A model generated the notes under the pieces. That model did not search any database. It saw only the letters and a program-made list of their open reading frames with translations, and was not told the DNA's origin. A stretch of 22,413 nt of DNA, taken from the NCBI GenBank assembly GCA_049514335.1, contig JBEKVE010000072.1:1-22413 (forward strand), read 5' to 3'. The position numbers and the translations under genes are program-made. Shown here piece after piece: positions 6,751 through 14,180 of this stretch. Positions within the stretch are counted from its first letter, which is position 1; the number at the start of each line of letters is the position of its first letter. This stretch comes from JBEKVE01 sp049514335. GTDB taxonomy: Bacteria > Actinomycetota > Acidimicrobiia > Acidimicrobiales > UBA8190.

Positions 6751-9700
6751 GTGTCTTCGCCACCGCCACCCGGAGCGTGTCGCCCGCAGTGACGCGCAGC
6801 TCCACCGCCAGGGTCTGGGCCGCCACGTAGGCGCCGTGCACCTCCAGCGCGGCGGCCGTCTCGGGCGGGGCCACGATGTCCACCTCGACGCAGTCCGACA
6901 CGTGCAGTCCCGCCTCGCGCCGTTCGGCCTGCACCAGGCGCACCACGTCGCGCGCCAGGCCCTCGGCCTCGAGCTCGCCGTCCACGGTGGTGTCCAGGGT
7001 GATCACGCCCAGCTCACCGGGCAGGGTCCTGCCCTCGGTCTCGTTTCGGGGCCGGAGCACGAGCTCGTACTCGCCGGGCTCGAGCGCCACGCCGCCGGCC
7101 ACCACGCCGTCCCCCACGCGCTCCCACGCACCGGCGCGCACCGCCTTGATGACGAGCTGGGTGTCGGGGCCGAGGCGGGGACCGAGGACGGCGGGCACCA
7201 GGGTGAGCACCTGATGGGCCACACCGCCCACCTCGTCGGTGAGCACGACGTCCTTCACGTTCACTTCGTCCTTCACGAGCTCGACGAAGGGGCGCAGCCG
7301 CTCGGGATCGGCGGTGGCGACGGTGAGGCGGCGAAGCGGCAGGCGGGCGCGCCGGCCCGCCGCCTTGCGCACCGCATGGGCGGCCGAGCACACGTCGCGC
7401 ACGATGTCCATGGACCGCACGAGCTCGGGATCGGCGGGGAGCTGTCCGGGGGTGGGCCAGTCGGCCAGGTGCACGCTGCGCGCCCCGGTGAGCCCCCGGT
7501 ACACCGATTCCGAGAGCAGCGGCAACAGCGGTGCGGTGACGGTGCACAGCGTGACGAGCACCGTCGACAGCGTGTCGTAGGCGTCGGCCTTGTCCGCCTC
7601 CACCGCGGCCGAGCCGTCGCGCGCCCGCCAGAACCGGTCCCGGCTGCGCCGGATGTACCAGTTGTTGAGGGCGTCGAGGAACGAGGTGACCGCCGCGCAC
7701 GCCCCGAACAGGTCGTAGGCGTCCATGGTGGCGGTGACCTCCTCCACCAGGGCGGCCGCCTTGGCCAGGACGTAGCGGTCGAGCACGCCGGCGGCGTCGG
7801 TGCGGTCCTGGCCCCGGATGCCGTCCACGTTGGCGTACAGCGACAGGAAGTACCAGGCGTTCCAGATGGGGTTCAGGACCTGGCGCACGACCTCCTCCAT
7901 GCCCTTGGCGTGCACCACGAGGTCCTGGCCGCGCAGGATGGGTGACGACACGAGGAACCACCGCATGGCGTCGGCCCCCCACATGTCGAACACCATGTCG
8001 GGCTCGGGGTAGTTGCCGAGGCGCTTGGACATCTTGCGGCCGTCGTCGCCCTGCACCACGCCGTGGGCCACGCAGTGACGGAAGGGGGGGCAGTCGAACA
8101 GGGCGGTGGACAGGACGTGCAGCGTGTAGAACCAGCCCCGCGTCTGGCCCACGTACTCCACGATGAAATCGGCGGGGAAGTGCGCCTCGAACCAGTCCCG
8201 GCGCTCGAAGGGGTAGTGGACCTGGGCGAAGGGCATCGATCCGGACTCGAACCAGCAGTCGAGCACGTCGCCCACCCGCCGCATGGTGGAGCGCCCGGTG
8301 GGATCGTCGGGGTTCGGCCGCACGAGCTCGTCCACGGCGGGGCGGTGGAGGTCCGTGAGGCGCACGCCGAAGTCGGCCTCGAGCTCGTCGAGGCTGCCGT
8401 ACACGTCGATGCGGGGATAGGCGGGGTCGTCGCTCTTCCACACCGGGATGGGTGCTCCCCAGAACCGGTTGCGGCTGATGGACCAGTCGCGCGCCCCCTC
8501 GAGCCACTTGCCGAACGCCCCGTCGCGGACATGGGCCGGGACCCAGTCGATCTCCTGGTTGTGCGCCGCCATGCGCTCTTTGATGGCCGTGACGCGCACG
8601 AACCACGAGCTGACGGCCTTGTAGATGAGCGGCGTATCGGTGCGCCAGCAGTGCGGGTAGCTGTGGGTGTAGCGGGTGGCCTCGACGAGGCTCCCCGCCG
8701 CCTCGAGGTCGCGCACGATGGCGGCGTTGGCCTCGAAGACCTGCACGCCGGCGTAGGGACCGATCTCGGCGGTGAAGCGGGCCCGGTCGTCGACCGGGCA
8801 CACCACGCCGATGCCCGCCGATCGACACAGCTCGAAGTCCTCCTCGCCGAAGCCGGGCGCCATGTGCACCACGCCCGTGCCCTCGTCGGTGGCGACGAAG
8901 TCGCCCGCCAGGATGCGGAAGGCCCCCGGCTCTCCGGCGAAGAAGGGGAACAGGGGCTCGTAGCTCCGACCCACGAGCTCGGCCCCCTTCACCACGGCCA
9001 GGGGCTCGGCGTGCTCGAACAGCGCCGGGTAGGCCTCGGCGCGCGCCGCCGCCACCACGGTGGGCACGCCCAGCAGCTCGTACACGGCGTAGTCGACGTC
9101 GGGGCCGACGGCGAGTGCGAGGTTCGACGGCAGCGTCCAGGGGGTGGTGGTCCAGGCGAGCACGCGCACCGGGCCCGCCAGCGTCGCCGTGCGCGCCGTC
9201 GGGTCGGGGTGGAGCGCGAAGCGGACCGTGACGGCGGGGTCCTCGCGGGGCCGGTAGGCGTCGTCCTGGCGGGTCTCGAAGTTCGACAGCGGCGTCTCGC
9301 ACTCCCAGCAGTAGGGGAGGACGCGCTCGCCTTCGTACAGCAGCTCCTTGTCCCACAGCGCCTTGAAGGCCCACAGGACGCTCTCCATGTAGGGGAGGTC
9401 CATGGTCTTGTAGTCGTCGGCGAAGTCGACCCAGCGCGCCTGGCGGGTCACGTAGTGCTCCCAGGCGTCGGTGGTGCGCTGCACGAGGGTGCGGCAGTAG
9501 TCGTTGAAGCGGCCGATGCCGTACTCGACGATGGCGGCGCGCCCCGACACCTCGAGCTCCTTCTCGGCTTCCATCTCGGCGGGCAGTCCGTGGCAGTCCC
9601 AGCCGAAGCGCCGCTCCACCCGGCGCCCCCGCATGGTCTGGTAGCGGGGGACGGTGTCCTTCACGAACCCTGTGAGCAGGTGCCCGTAGTGGGGGAGCCC

Positions 9701-9883
9701 GTTGGCGAAGGGCGGCCCGTCGTAGAAGACGAACTCGTTGTCGCCGCCCCGTCGGGCCTGCACCGATGCCGCGAAGGTGCCGTCGGTGGCCCAGTACTCG
9801 AGGATCTGCTCCTCCACGCGCGGGTAGTCGGGCTGCTGGTCGACGCGCGGGTACGGTGTGTGGCCACCAGGGGGTTGGGGCAT
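6740..9883 (-). CDS. ileS: Isoleucyl-tRNA synthetase, eukaryote-like (IleS2-type)
   Basis: This class I synthetase charges tRNA-Ile. The 1,047-residue product matches the actinobacterial, eukaryote-like form in length and motifs. It has the ATP-site motif HYGH (65-68, in PFANGLPHYGHLLTG), GWDCHGLPAE, a CP1 editing insertion with WTTTPWTLPSNLALAV, and KMSKRLGNYPEP (Lys617), where KMSKR replaces the bacterial KMSKS. IleRS enzymes of this type are often less sensitive to mupirocin; that is family knowledge, not shown here. I start at ATG 9883 because a -10-like TACGCT lies 6 bases upstream; the frame extends further but without family similarity. No T-box element was seen upstream, unlike in some actinobacteria. 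The gene faces divIVA tail-to-tail and is divergent from the DksA-like gene. Confidence 0.97.
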   Translation of the reverse strand: MPQPPGGHTPYPRVDQQPDYPRVEEQILEYWATDGTFAASVQARRGGDNEFVFYDGPPFANGLPHYGHLLTGFVKDTVPRYQTMRGRRVERRFGWDCHGLPAEMEAEKELEVSGRAAIVEYGIGRFNDYCRTLVQRTTDAWEHYVTRQARWVDFADDYKTMDLPYMESVLWAFKALWDKELLYEGERVLPYCWECETPLSNFETRQDDAYRPREDPAVTVRFALHPDPTARTATLAGPVRVLAWTTTPWTLPSNLALAVGPDVDYAVYELLGVPTVVAAARAEAYPALFEHAEPLAVVKGAELVGRSYEPLFPFFAGEPGAFRILAGDFVATDEGTGVVHMAPGFGEEDFELCRSAGIGVVCPVDDRARFTAEIGPYAGVQVFEANAAIVRDLEAAGSLVEATRYTHSYPHCWRTDTPLIYKAVSSWFVRVTAIKERMAAHNQEIDWVPAHVRDGAFGKWLEGARDWSISRNRFWGAPIPVWKSDDPAYPRIDVYGSLDELEADFGVRLTDLHRPAVDELVRPNPDDPTGRSTMRRVGDVLDCWFESGSMPFAQVHYPFERRDWFEAHFPADFIVEYVGQTRGWFYTLHVLSTALFDCPPFRHCVAHGVVQGDDGRKMSKRLGNYPEPDMVFDMWGADAMRWFLVSSPILRGQDLVVHAKGMEEVVRQVLNPIWNAWYFLSLYANVDGIRGQDRTDAAGVLDRYVLAKAAALVEEVTATMDAYDLFGACAAVTSFLDALNNWYIRRSRDRFWRARDGSAAVEADKADAYDTLSTVLVTLCTVTAPLLPLLSESVYRGLTGARSVHLADWPTPGQLPADPELVRSMDIVRDVCSAAHAVRKAAGRRARLPLRRLTVATADPERLRPFVELVKDEVNVKDVVLTDEVGGVAHQVLTLVPAVLGPRLGPDTQLVIKAVRAGAWERVGDGVVAGGVALEPGEYELVLRPRNETEGRTLPGELGVITLDTTVDGELEAEGLARDVVRLVQAERREAGLHVSDCVEVDIVAPPETAAALEVHGAYVAAQTLAVELRVTAGDTLRVAVAKTPCP

Positions 9884-9889
9884 GGCCCC

Positions 9890-9895
9890 AGCGTA
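9890..9895 (-). promoter_or_regulatory. Candidate -10 of a leaderless ileS transcript
   Basis: On the minus strand TACGCT ends 6 bases before the ileS ATG, with no Shine-Dalgarno sequence in between. No -35 was recognised. Confidence 0.45.
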
Positions 9896-10043
9896 TTGGA
9901 CGCCCACCGGGCCGCCCGCCACCTGCGGGGCGTGCACGGTGCGGGAATGGCGGGTGTGGGCGGGTGCCGGTGGCGGGCACGGGCGCACCCGGAACGAGGC
10001 CGGAATCGGCCCCGGCACGGGAACACACGGCGCCGAGGCGGTG

Positions 10044-10072
10044 TTGCTGGCGGCACGGGGCGACGCTAGGGT
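10044..10072 (+). promoter_or_regulatory. Candidate promoter of the DksA-like/lspA/rluD unit
   Basis: TTGCTG (10044-10049), 17 bases, then TAGGGT (10067-10072) form a convincing housekeeping-type promoter. Initiation near 10079 would give a leader of about 70 bases, long enough to hold the small ORF and hairpin described separately. The rest of the 9884-10107 divergent gap holds G/C-rich sequence with a short stem GGCCG-GAAT-CGGCC (9998-10011) and nothing else I can name. Confidence 0.55.
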
Positions 10073-10107
10073 CGCCCACCTTCACGGAGCGGACGGAAGC
10101 AGTGGAC

Positions 10108-10152
10108 ATGACCAAGACGGTGACCGGGTCCCGGCGGGCAGGGACCCGCTGA
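10108..10152 (+). CDS. Possible 14-residue leader peptide MTKTVTGSRRAGTR
   Basis: A short ORF with ATG 10108 (upstream purine-rich GGACGGAAGC) ends in a TGA that shares its A with the ATG of the next gene (TGATG). Its second half contains a perfect 8-bp hairpin (10125-10132 with 10141-10148) that covers the purine-rich AGGGA ahead of the next start. Translating it would open that hairpin, so it may couple or control synthesis of the zinc-finger protein. It may instead be chance or a relic of a longer N-terminus; ORFs of this size occur at random. Confidence 0.35.
   Translation: MTKTVTGSRRAGTR
10125..10148 (+). promoter_or_regulatory. Hairpin just upstream of the DksA-like start codon
   Basis: CGGGTCCC (10125-10132) pairs perfectly with GGGACCCG (10141-10148) around the loop GGCGGGCA. 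The 3' arm overlaps the only Shine-Dalgarno-like bases before ATG 10152. Folding would hide the ribosome-binding site. Confidence 0.55.
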
Positions 10153-10979
10153 TGGCCACGAGCAGGAAGTCGCCACCCGCGAAGAAGAAGGCCGCCCCCG
10201 CCAAGAAGGCGGCCGCGGGCCGCAAGGTCCTCGGCAAGAAGGCGCCCGCCAGGAAGGCTCCGGTGGCCAAGAAGACCGCAGTTGCGAAGAAGGGCGTCCC
10301 GGCCAAGAAGGCCACGCTGTCGAAGAAGGTGGCGTCGTCGAAGAAGGCCGCCCCCGCCAAGAAGGCCCCGGCACCGGCAAAGAAGAGCGCGCCGGTGAAG
10401 ACGGCCCCGCCGGCGAAGAAGGCCGCGCCTGCCAAGAAGGCCCCCGCTCCGGCCAAGGCCGCCGCGGTCAAGAAGGCCACCGCCGCCGACGGCGTGGCGG
10501 CCAAGGCCGCTCCCGCCCCGGCCAAGACCGCGCCCTCGGCGCCGGTCAAGGCGCCGGCCCCGGTCAAGCCGCCCAAGCCCCCCAAGCCCACGCGCGGGCC
10601 CTTTGCGTCGGAGCCGAAGTTCCTCGAGGAACAGCGCAAGCTCCTGCTCGAAGAGCGCGAGGTGTACAAGCACCAGGCCGAGGACCTGCGGGCCGAGGCC
10701 GAGTCACTGGCGCTCGAGCGCGAGCCGGGCGACGTGCAGTTCGACGAGGAGTCGGGCGAAGGCGGCACGGTGGCGGTCGACCGCGAGCGCGACCTGACCC
10801 TGTCGGCCCAGGCCATGGCCACCATCGACGAGATCGACCAGGCGCTGCGGGCGATCGAGAGCAAGATGTACGGGGCGTGCGAGCACTGCGGACAGCCCAT
10901 CCCGAAGGCCCGGCTCCGGGCGCTCCCCTATGCGCGGCTGTGCGTGTCGTGCAAGAGCGGCGGGTTGCACCGGCGCTGA
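10152..10979 (+). CDS. DksA/TraR-type C4 zinc-finger protein with histone H1-like tail
   Basis: The 275-residue protein has two halves. Residues 1 to about 147 are a Lys/Ala/Pro-rich array of PAKKA-type repeats like the tail of histone H1 or bacterial HU-tail proteins, predicted to bind nucleic acid without fixed structure. The second half is a DksA/TraR-like coiled coil (about 148-235, FLEEQRKLLLEEREVYKHQAEDL) followed by a C4 zinc finger, CEHCGQPI...LCVSC (Cys243, 246, 264, 267; spacing 2-17-2). DksA proteins enter the RNA polymerase secondary channel, but the acidic tip of E. coli DksA is not recognisable here, so the exact role is uncertain. lspA and an rluD-type gene overlap or abut downstream, a grouping common in actinobacteria. 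ATG 10152 is the natural start because the repeats begin there. Confidence 0.85.
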   Translation: MATSRKSPPAKKKAAPAKKAAAGRKVLGKKAPARKAPVAKKTAVAKKGVPAKKATLSKKVASSKKAAPAKKAPAPAKKSAPVKTAPPAKKAAPAKKAPAPAKAAAVKKATAADGVAAKAAPAPAKTAPSAPVKAPAPVKPPKPPKPTRGPFASEPKFLEEQRKLLLEEREVYKHQAEDLRAEAESLALEREPGDVQFDEESGEGGTVAVDRERDLTLSAQAMATIDEIDQALRAIESKMYGACEHCGQPIPKARLRALPYARLCVSCKSGGLHRR

Positions 10980-11458
10980 GCGACGGATCACGCCTTCGCC
11001 ACGACGGCACGCGCCGCCTCTTGGTGGCCTGCGCCGTCGCCGCCGTGGTCGTGGCGATCGATCAGGTCACCAAGTCGTGGGCGGTGCACCGCCTGTCGCA
11101 GGGGCCGATCCACGTGATCTGGAAGCTCGACTTCGAGCTCCAGTACAACACCGGCAGCTCGTTCAGCTTCGCCCAGGGGTGGGCCCCGGTGTTCGCCGGC
11201 ATCGCCGTGGTGGTGGTGGTGGTGCTGGCCGCAACGGCCAGGCGCGTCCGCTCGACGGGGCTGGCCGCCGCCCTGGGCATGGTCATGGGCGGCGCCCTCG
11301 GCAATCTGAGCGACCGGCTCTTCCGTCATCACGGCGGCGCCGTGGTGGACTTCGTGGCACTGCACTTCTGGCCGACGTTCAACGTGGCCGACTCCAGCAT
11401 CGTGGTGGGCGGCATCATCGCCGCCGTGCTGCTGTGGCGGGCGGGCCGCACGGCGTGA
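10949..11458 (+). CDS. lspA: Lipoprotein signal peptidase LspA
   Basis: LspA is the membrane aspartyl protease that removes signal peptides from diacylated prolipoproteins. The family motifs are clear: DQVTKSWA after the first helix, NTGSSFSFAQG, GGALGNLSDRLFR with the first catalytic Asp, VVDF, and FNVADSSIVVGG with the second catalytic Asp. Four hydrophobic segments are visible. The start is uncertain. GTG 10949 gives 169 residues and a 31-base overlap with the upstream gene; TTG 11021 or GTG 11024 would place the start at the edge of the first helix. No candidate has a strong ribosome-binding site, so coupling to the upstream gene is likely. The 3' end overlaps the next gene by GTGA. Confidence 0.93.
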   Translation: MQERRVAPALSDGSRLRHDGTRRLLVACAVAAVVVAIDQVTKSWAVHRLSQGPIHVIWKLDFELQYNTGSSFSFAQGWAPVFAGIAVVVVVVLAATARRVRSTGLAAALGMVMGGALGNLSDRLFRHHGGAVVDFVALHFWPTFNVADSSIVVGGIIAAVLLWRAGRTA

Positions 11459-12465
11459 GCGCCGACGCAGGTCCGGGACCCACCCGACCACCGATCCCCA
11501 CCCCGCCGCCTGTCACCGCCGCGATCGACGTCATCGTCCCCGCCTCGCTGGCCGGCAGCCGCCTCGACGCCGCCGCCGCCTTGCTGAGCGGACTGTCGCG
11601 GCGGGTGGTGGCCGACATGGTGGCGGCGGGCGGCGTGCGCCTCGACGGCCGGGCCGTCGCGCTGCGCAGCACGCCCGTGCGCGCCGGGCAGCGCCTCGAG
11701 GTGGACCCGCCCCCGGCCACGGGCACCGAGCCGGCGCCCGACCCGTCGGTGCCGTTCCGCGTCGTGTACGAGGACGACGACGTGGTGGTGGTGGACAAGC
11801 CCGCCGGCGTGGTGGTCCACCACGGGGCGGGGCACGCCGGGGGCACGTTGGTCGACGGTCTGCTGGCGCGCTTTGCCGATCTGGGCGATCTGGCCGCCGC
11901 CGGGGTGGGCGATCCGCTTCGCCCCGGCATCGTGCACCGCCTGGACAAGGGGACCTCGGGGCTGCTGGTGGTGGCGCGTTCGCCCCGGGCCTACGACAGC
12001 CTCGTCGAGCAGCTCCGGGAGCGCAGCGCCCGGCGCCGGTACGTGGCCCTGGTGGTGGGGGCCATCCCCGATGAGGCCGCCACGGTGGACGCCCCCATCG
12101 GTCGCTCCTCGCGGCGGCGCACCACCATGGCGGTCACGACACGGGGGAGACCGGCGCGCACCACCTACGAGGTGACGGCGCGCTACGTGGATCCGGTGCC
12201 CTGCACCCTCGTGGCCGCCACCCTCGACACGGGCCGGACCCATCAGGTGCGGGTGCACATGTCGGCCATCGGGCACCCCGTGGTCGGCGACGACCGCTAC
12301 GGGTCGGGCGCGGGACGGCCCCCGGCGCTGCGCGCCGTCATGGAGCCGGGACGGCTGTTTCTCCACGCCGCCTACCTGTCCATCGAGCACCCCGCAGGGG
12401 GGAGGGCGACGTGGGAGTCACCGTTGCCCGACGACCTCGCCGCCGTCCTGGCGCGCCTGTCGTGA
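11455..12465 (+). CDS. rluD: RluA/RluD-family 23S rRNA pseudouridine synthase
   Basis: The GTG start overlaps the lspA stop in a GTGA tetranucleotide, a sign of coupled translation. The 336-residue product has an N-terminal S4 RNA-binding domain (about 35-85, SRLDAAAALLSGLSRRVVADMVAAGGVRLDG in outline) and a pseudouridine synthase domain beginning VVYEDDDVVVVDKPAGVVVHH. The catalytic motif is HRLDKGTSGLLV, with the nucleophilic Asp164. Later motifs include RRRYVALVVG and GRTHQVRVHM. RluD isomerises uridines in helix 69 of 23S rRNA; whether this copy has exactly that target cannot be decided by sequence alone. The gene ends 15 bases before the convergent sigma-factor gene, and no strong hairpin lies between them. 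Confidence 0.92.
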   Translation: MSADAGPGPTRPPIPTPPPVTAAIDVIVPASLAGSRLDAAAALLSGLSRRVVADMVAAGGVRLDGRAVALRSTPVRAGQRLEVDPPPATGTEPAPDPSVPFRVVYEDDDVVVVDKPAGVVVHHGAGHAGGTLVDGLLARFADLGDLAAAGVGDPLRPGIVHRLDKGTSGLLVVARSPRAYDSLVEQLRERSARRRYVALVVGAIPDEAATVDAPIGRSSRRRTTMAVTTRGRPARTTYEVTARYVDPVPCTLVAATLDTGRTHQVRVHMSAIGHPVVGDDRYGSGAGRPPALRAVMEPGRLFLHAAYLSIEHPAGGRATWESPLPDDLAAVLARLS

Positions 12466-12480
12466 GGCGCGCCGACCCGA

Positions 12481-13317
12481 TCAGGCGGCGCGGTGGGCGG
12501 CTTCGACCTCGGCCAGCTCGGCCAGCGCCTTGAGGGCACGCGCCTCGGCCTGGCGGGCCCGGCGCACGCCGATGCCCAGCTGTGAGGCGGTGGCCTGCAG
12601 GGACGTGGGCGAGCCGCTGTCGAGGCCGTAGCGGATACGCACCACGTCGCGCTCGAGCGGCTCGAGCCCGTTGACGGCGTCGCGCACGCGGTCGAGGACC
12701 ATGCGACGCTCCACGTCGTCCTCGAAGGTGTGCTCCTCGGCGCCCACGAGCTCGCCGAGCGACGTGGCGCTGTCGCCCCCGGCCGGCTGGTCGAGGCTCG
12801 CCACCACGCGCGCCATGCCCTGGAGTCCCTGGAGCAGGGACTCGTCGATGCCGCTGGCGTCGGCCACTTCGTCCGGCGACGGGTCGCGCTGGAGGTCGTT
12901 GGCCAGCTCCCAGGTCACCCGCTCGGCCCGCTGGGCCTGCTCGGCCACCTCCATGGGGACGCGGATGGTGTTGCCGTGCTGCTGCACGGCGCGCTGCAGC
13001 GCCTGGCGGATCCACCACGTGGCGTAGGTCGAGAAGCGGAAGCCCCGCTGCCAGTCGAACTTGTCCACGGCCCGCATGAGGCCGAAGGTGCCCTCCTGGA
13101 CGAGATCACCGAAGTCCACGCCGCGGTCCTGGTAGCGCCGGGCCCAGTGCACCACCAGGCGCAGGTTGGCGGCGATCATCTGCCGGCGGGCCTCGTCGTC
13201 GCCGGCGGCGACCCGCTTGGCCAGGTCGATCTGCTGCTCGTGGTCGGGCAGCGGGTACCGGTCGAGGTCGTCGAGGAACAGCCGGATGGTGTCGGTGGTG
13301 CCAGTCGAGTTCGCCAT
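12481..13317 (-). CDS. Sigma-70 family factor, group-2-like (RpoD/SigB-type, lacks region 1.1)
   Basis: The 278-residue protein contains region 1.2 (DTIRLFLDDLDRYPLPDHEQQ), region 2 with the core-binding and -10-melting segments (AANLRLVVHWARRYQDRG, DLVQEGTFGLMRAVDKFDW, FSTYATWWIRQALQRAV), region 3 (NTIRVPMEVAE onward) and region 4 with a helix-turn-helix near the end (QATASQLGIGVRRARQAEARAL). Region 1.1 is absent and the protein is shorter than a primary sigma factor, which suggests an alternative group 2 sigma like SigB or HrdD. ATG 13317 is chosen because GAGAGG (13327-13322, minus strand) lies 4 bases upstream. The possible promoter is of the ECF type, GGAAT-N18-GTT. Confidence 0.92.
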   Translation of the reverse strand: MANSTGTTDTIRLFLDDLDRYPLPDHEQQIDLAKRVAAGDDEARRQMIAANLRLVVHWARRYQDRGVDFGDLVQEGTFGLMRAVDKFDWQRGFRFSTYATWWIRQALQRAVQQHGNTIRVPMEVAEQAQRAERVTWELANDLQRDPSPDEVADASGIDESLLQGLQGMARVVASLDQPAGGDSATSLGELVGAEEHTFEDDVERRMVLDRVRDAVNGLEPLERDVVRIRYGLDSGSPTSLQATASQLGIGVRRARQAEARALKALAELAEVEAAHRAA

Positions 13318-13348
13318 GTTTCCTCTCGTCGTGCTGCTCGAATCGAAC

Positions 13349-13374
13349 AACACCGGTGTGGTGCCCGGCATTCC
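13349..13374 (-). promoter_or_regulatory. Possible sigR/SigH-type promoter of the sigma gene
   Basis: On the minus strand GGAAT (13374-13370), 18 bases, then GTT (13351-13349) matches the GGGAAT-N18-GTT consensus of the thiol-oxidative ECF sigma factors SigR/SigH. A perfect 10-bp palindrome, ACACCGGTGT (13350-13359), lies in the spacer. The leader to ATG 13317 would be about 25 bases and includes the ribosome-binding site. A second GGAAT at 13391-13387 has no matching -10. Confidence 0.5.
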
Positions 13375-13471
13375 CCACCCGGGGACATTCCCGCCTCCTC
13401 TCCGGCCCACCCGTTGCGCCCCGGCTTCCGGTGCCGACCGCCTCGTTCTTCGGTTCTTCGGTGCCGCCGCC

Positions 13472-13489
13472 CGGCCCGGTTGCGGGCCG
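13472..13489. repeat. 7-bp hairpin in the sigma/phosphatase divergent gap
   Basis: CGGCCCG (13472-13478) pairs with CGGGCCG (13483-13489) around GTTG. It sits 26 bases before the phosphatase start. No T-run follows. The rest of the 13318-13514 gap contains only the sigma-gene promoter and an eight-base direct repeat CTTCGGTT/CTTCGGTG. Confidence 0.45.
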
Positions 13490-13514
13490 CACCCGGCCGT
13501 GGTCCGCTGGGGCC

Positions 13515-14132
13515 GTGTCCGGGGCCCCCATCGACGAGGAACGGCCGCGTCCGCCCCGGCTGGTGGTGGTCCGCCACGGCGCGACGGAGTGGAGCCGTGC
13601 CGGGCGCCACACGGGGCGCACCGACATCCCCCTCCTGGCCGAAGGTCGCCGCCAGGCCGAGGCCCTGCAGGCCCGGCTGGTCGGGCACGACTTCGCCCGG
13701 GTCCTCACGAGCCCCATGGAGCGTGCCTTCGAGACGGGTCTGCTGGCCGGGTTCGGGGTCGAGGCGCAACGCTCCGACGACCTGCTCGAGTGGGACTACG
13801 GGGACTACGAGGGACTGACCACCGCCGAGATCCGGGCCATACGGCCGGGGTGGACGCTGTGGCGCGACGGCGCGCCGGGAGGCGAGTCCCCTGACGACGT
13901 GGCCCGGCGCGCCGACCGGGTGGTGGCCTCGGCCCGGCAGGCGACGGGGGACGTGCTCGTGTTCGCCCACGGGCACCTGCTGCGCATGGTGGCGGTGCGC
14001 TGGCTGGCGCTCGAGCCGGCCGCCGGGGCGATGTTCGTCCTGGACCCGGCGACGCTCAGCATCCTCGGTTGGGAGCGCGACGTGGCCGTCGTGTCGCGCT
14101 GGAACGATGGCGCCGGAGACCCGCTTCGGTGA
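13515..14132 (+). CDS. Histidine phosphatase family protein (phosphoglycerate mutase-like)
   Basis: Members of this superfamily dephosphorylate small molecules through a phosphohistidine intermediate. The product, 205 residues from GTG 13515, shows the RHGxTxW signature (VVVRHGATEW; nucleophile His21), a phosphate-pocket arginine in SPMERAFETG (Arg70), the general acid in LEWDYGDYEG (Glu92) and the second histidine in FAHGHLLR (His152). The substrate cannot be assigned: cofactor-dependent mutases, acid phosphatases and glucosyl-3-phosphoglycerate phosphatases share these motifs. The start is uncertain, since upstream starts (GTG 13461 or earlier) add only low-complexity sequence. It is divergent from the sigma gene and convergent with the Rrf2 gene across a long hairpin. 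Confidence 0.88.
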   Translation: MSGAPIDEERPRPPRLVVVRHGATEWSRAGRHTGRTDIPLLAEGRRQAEALQARLVGHDFARVLTSPMERAFETGLLAGFGVEAQRSDDLLEWDYGDYEGLTTAEIRAIRPGWTLWRDGAPGGESPDDVARRADRVVASARQATGDVLVFAHGHLLRMVAVRWLALEPAAGAMFVLDPATLSILGWERDVAVVSRWNDGAGDPLR

Positions 14133-14140
14133 GGGTCCGG

Positions 14141-14180
14141 CGGCGCCGGCGCGACTAGTGCAGCGACCGCGCCGGCGCCG
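14141..14180. terminator. 13-bp perfect hairpin between convergent phosphatase and Rrf2 genes
   Basis: CGGCGCCGGCGCG (14141-14153) pairs perfectly with CGCGCCGGCGCCG (14168-14180), with a 14-base loop. The Rrf2 stop codon lies in the loop, so the right arm codes for the end of that protein. It probably terminates both genes, although there is no T-run on either side. Confidence 0.65.

Noticed and set aside
9884..10018. N-terminal extension of ileS to 10018
   Set aside because: The extra residues do not resemble IleRS, and a -10-like hexamer sits right before ATG 9883.
9884..10060. T-box riboswitch ahead of ileS
   Set aside because: I looked for the conserved GGTGGNACCGCG-like motif on the minus strand and did not find it. 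The start also looks leaderless.
8063..10069. Long plus-strand ORF of 668 codons opposite ileS
   Set aside because: It is antisense to a conserved synthetase and is His/Val/Gly/Arg-rich, as expected of a shadow in high-GC DNA.
10152..10600. Lys/Ala repeat region as a non-coding repeat element
   Set aside because: The frame is continuous into a clear C4 zinc-finger domain, so the repeats are coding.
12466..12480. Terminator between rluD and the sigma gene
   Set aside because: Only 15 bases separate the stops, and I found no stem beyond the short palindrome GGCGCGCC.
13059..13067. TTGTCCACG in the sigma gene as a DnaA box
   Set aside because: It is a single site with one mismatch, inside coding sequence for the conserved DKFDW segment.
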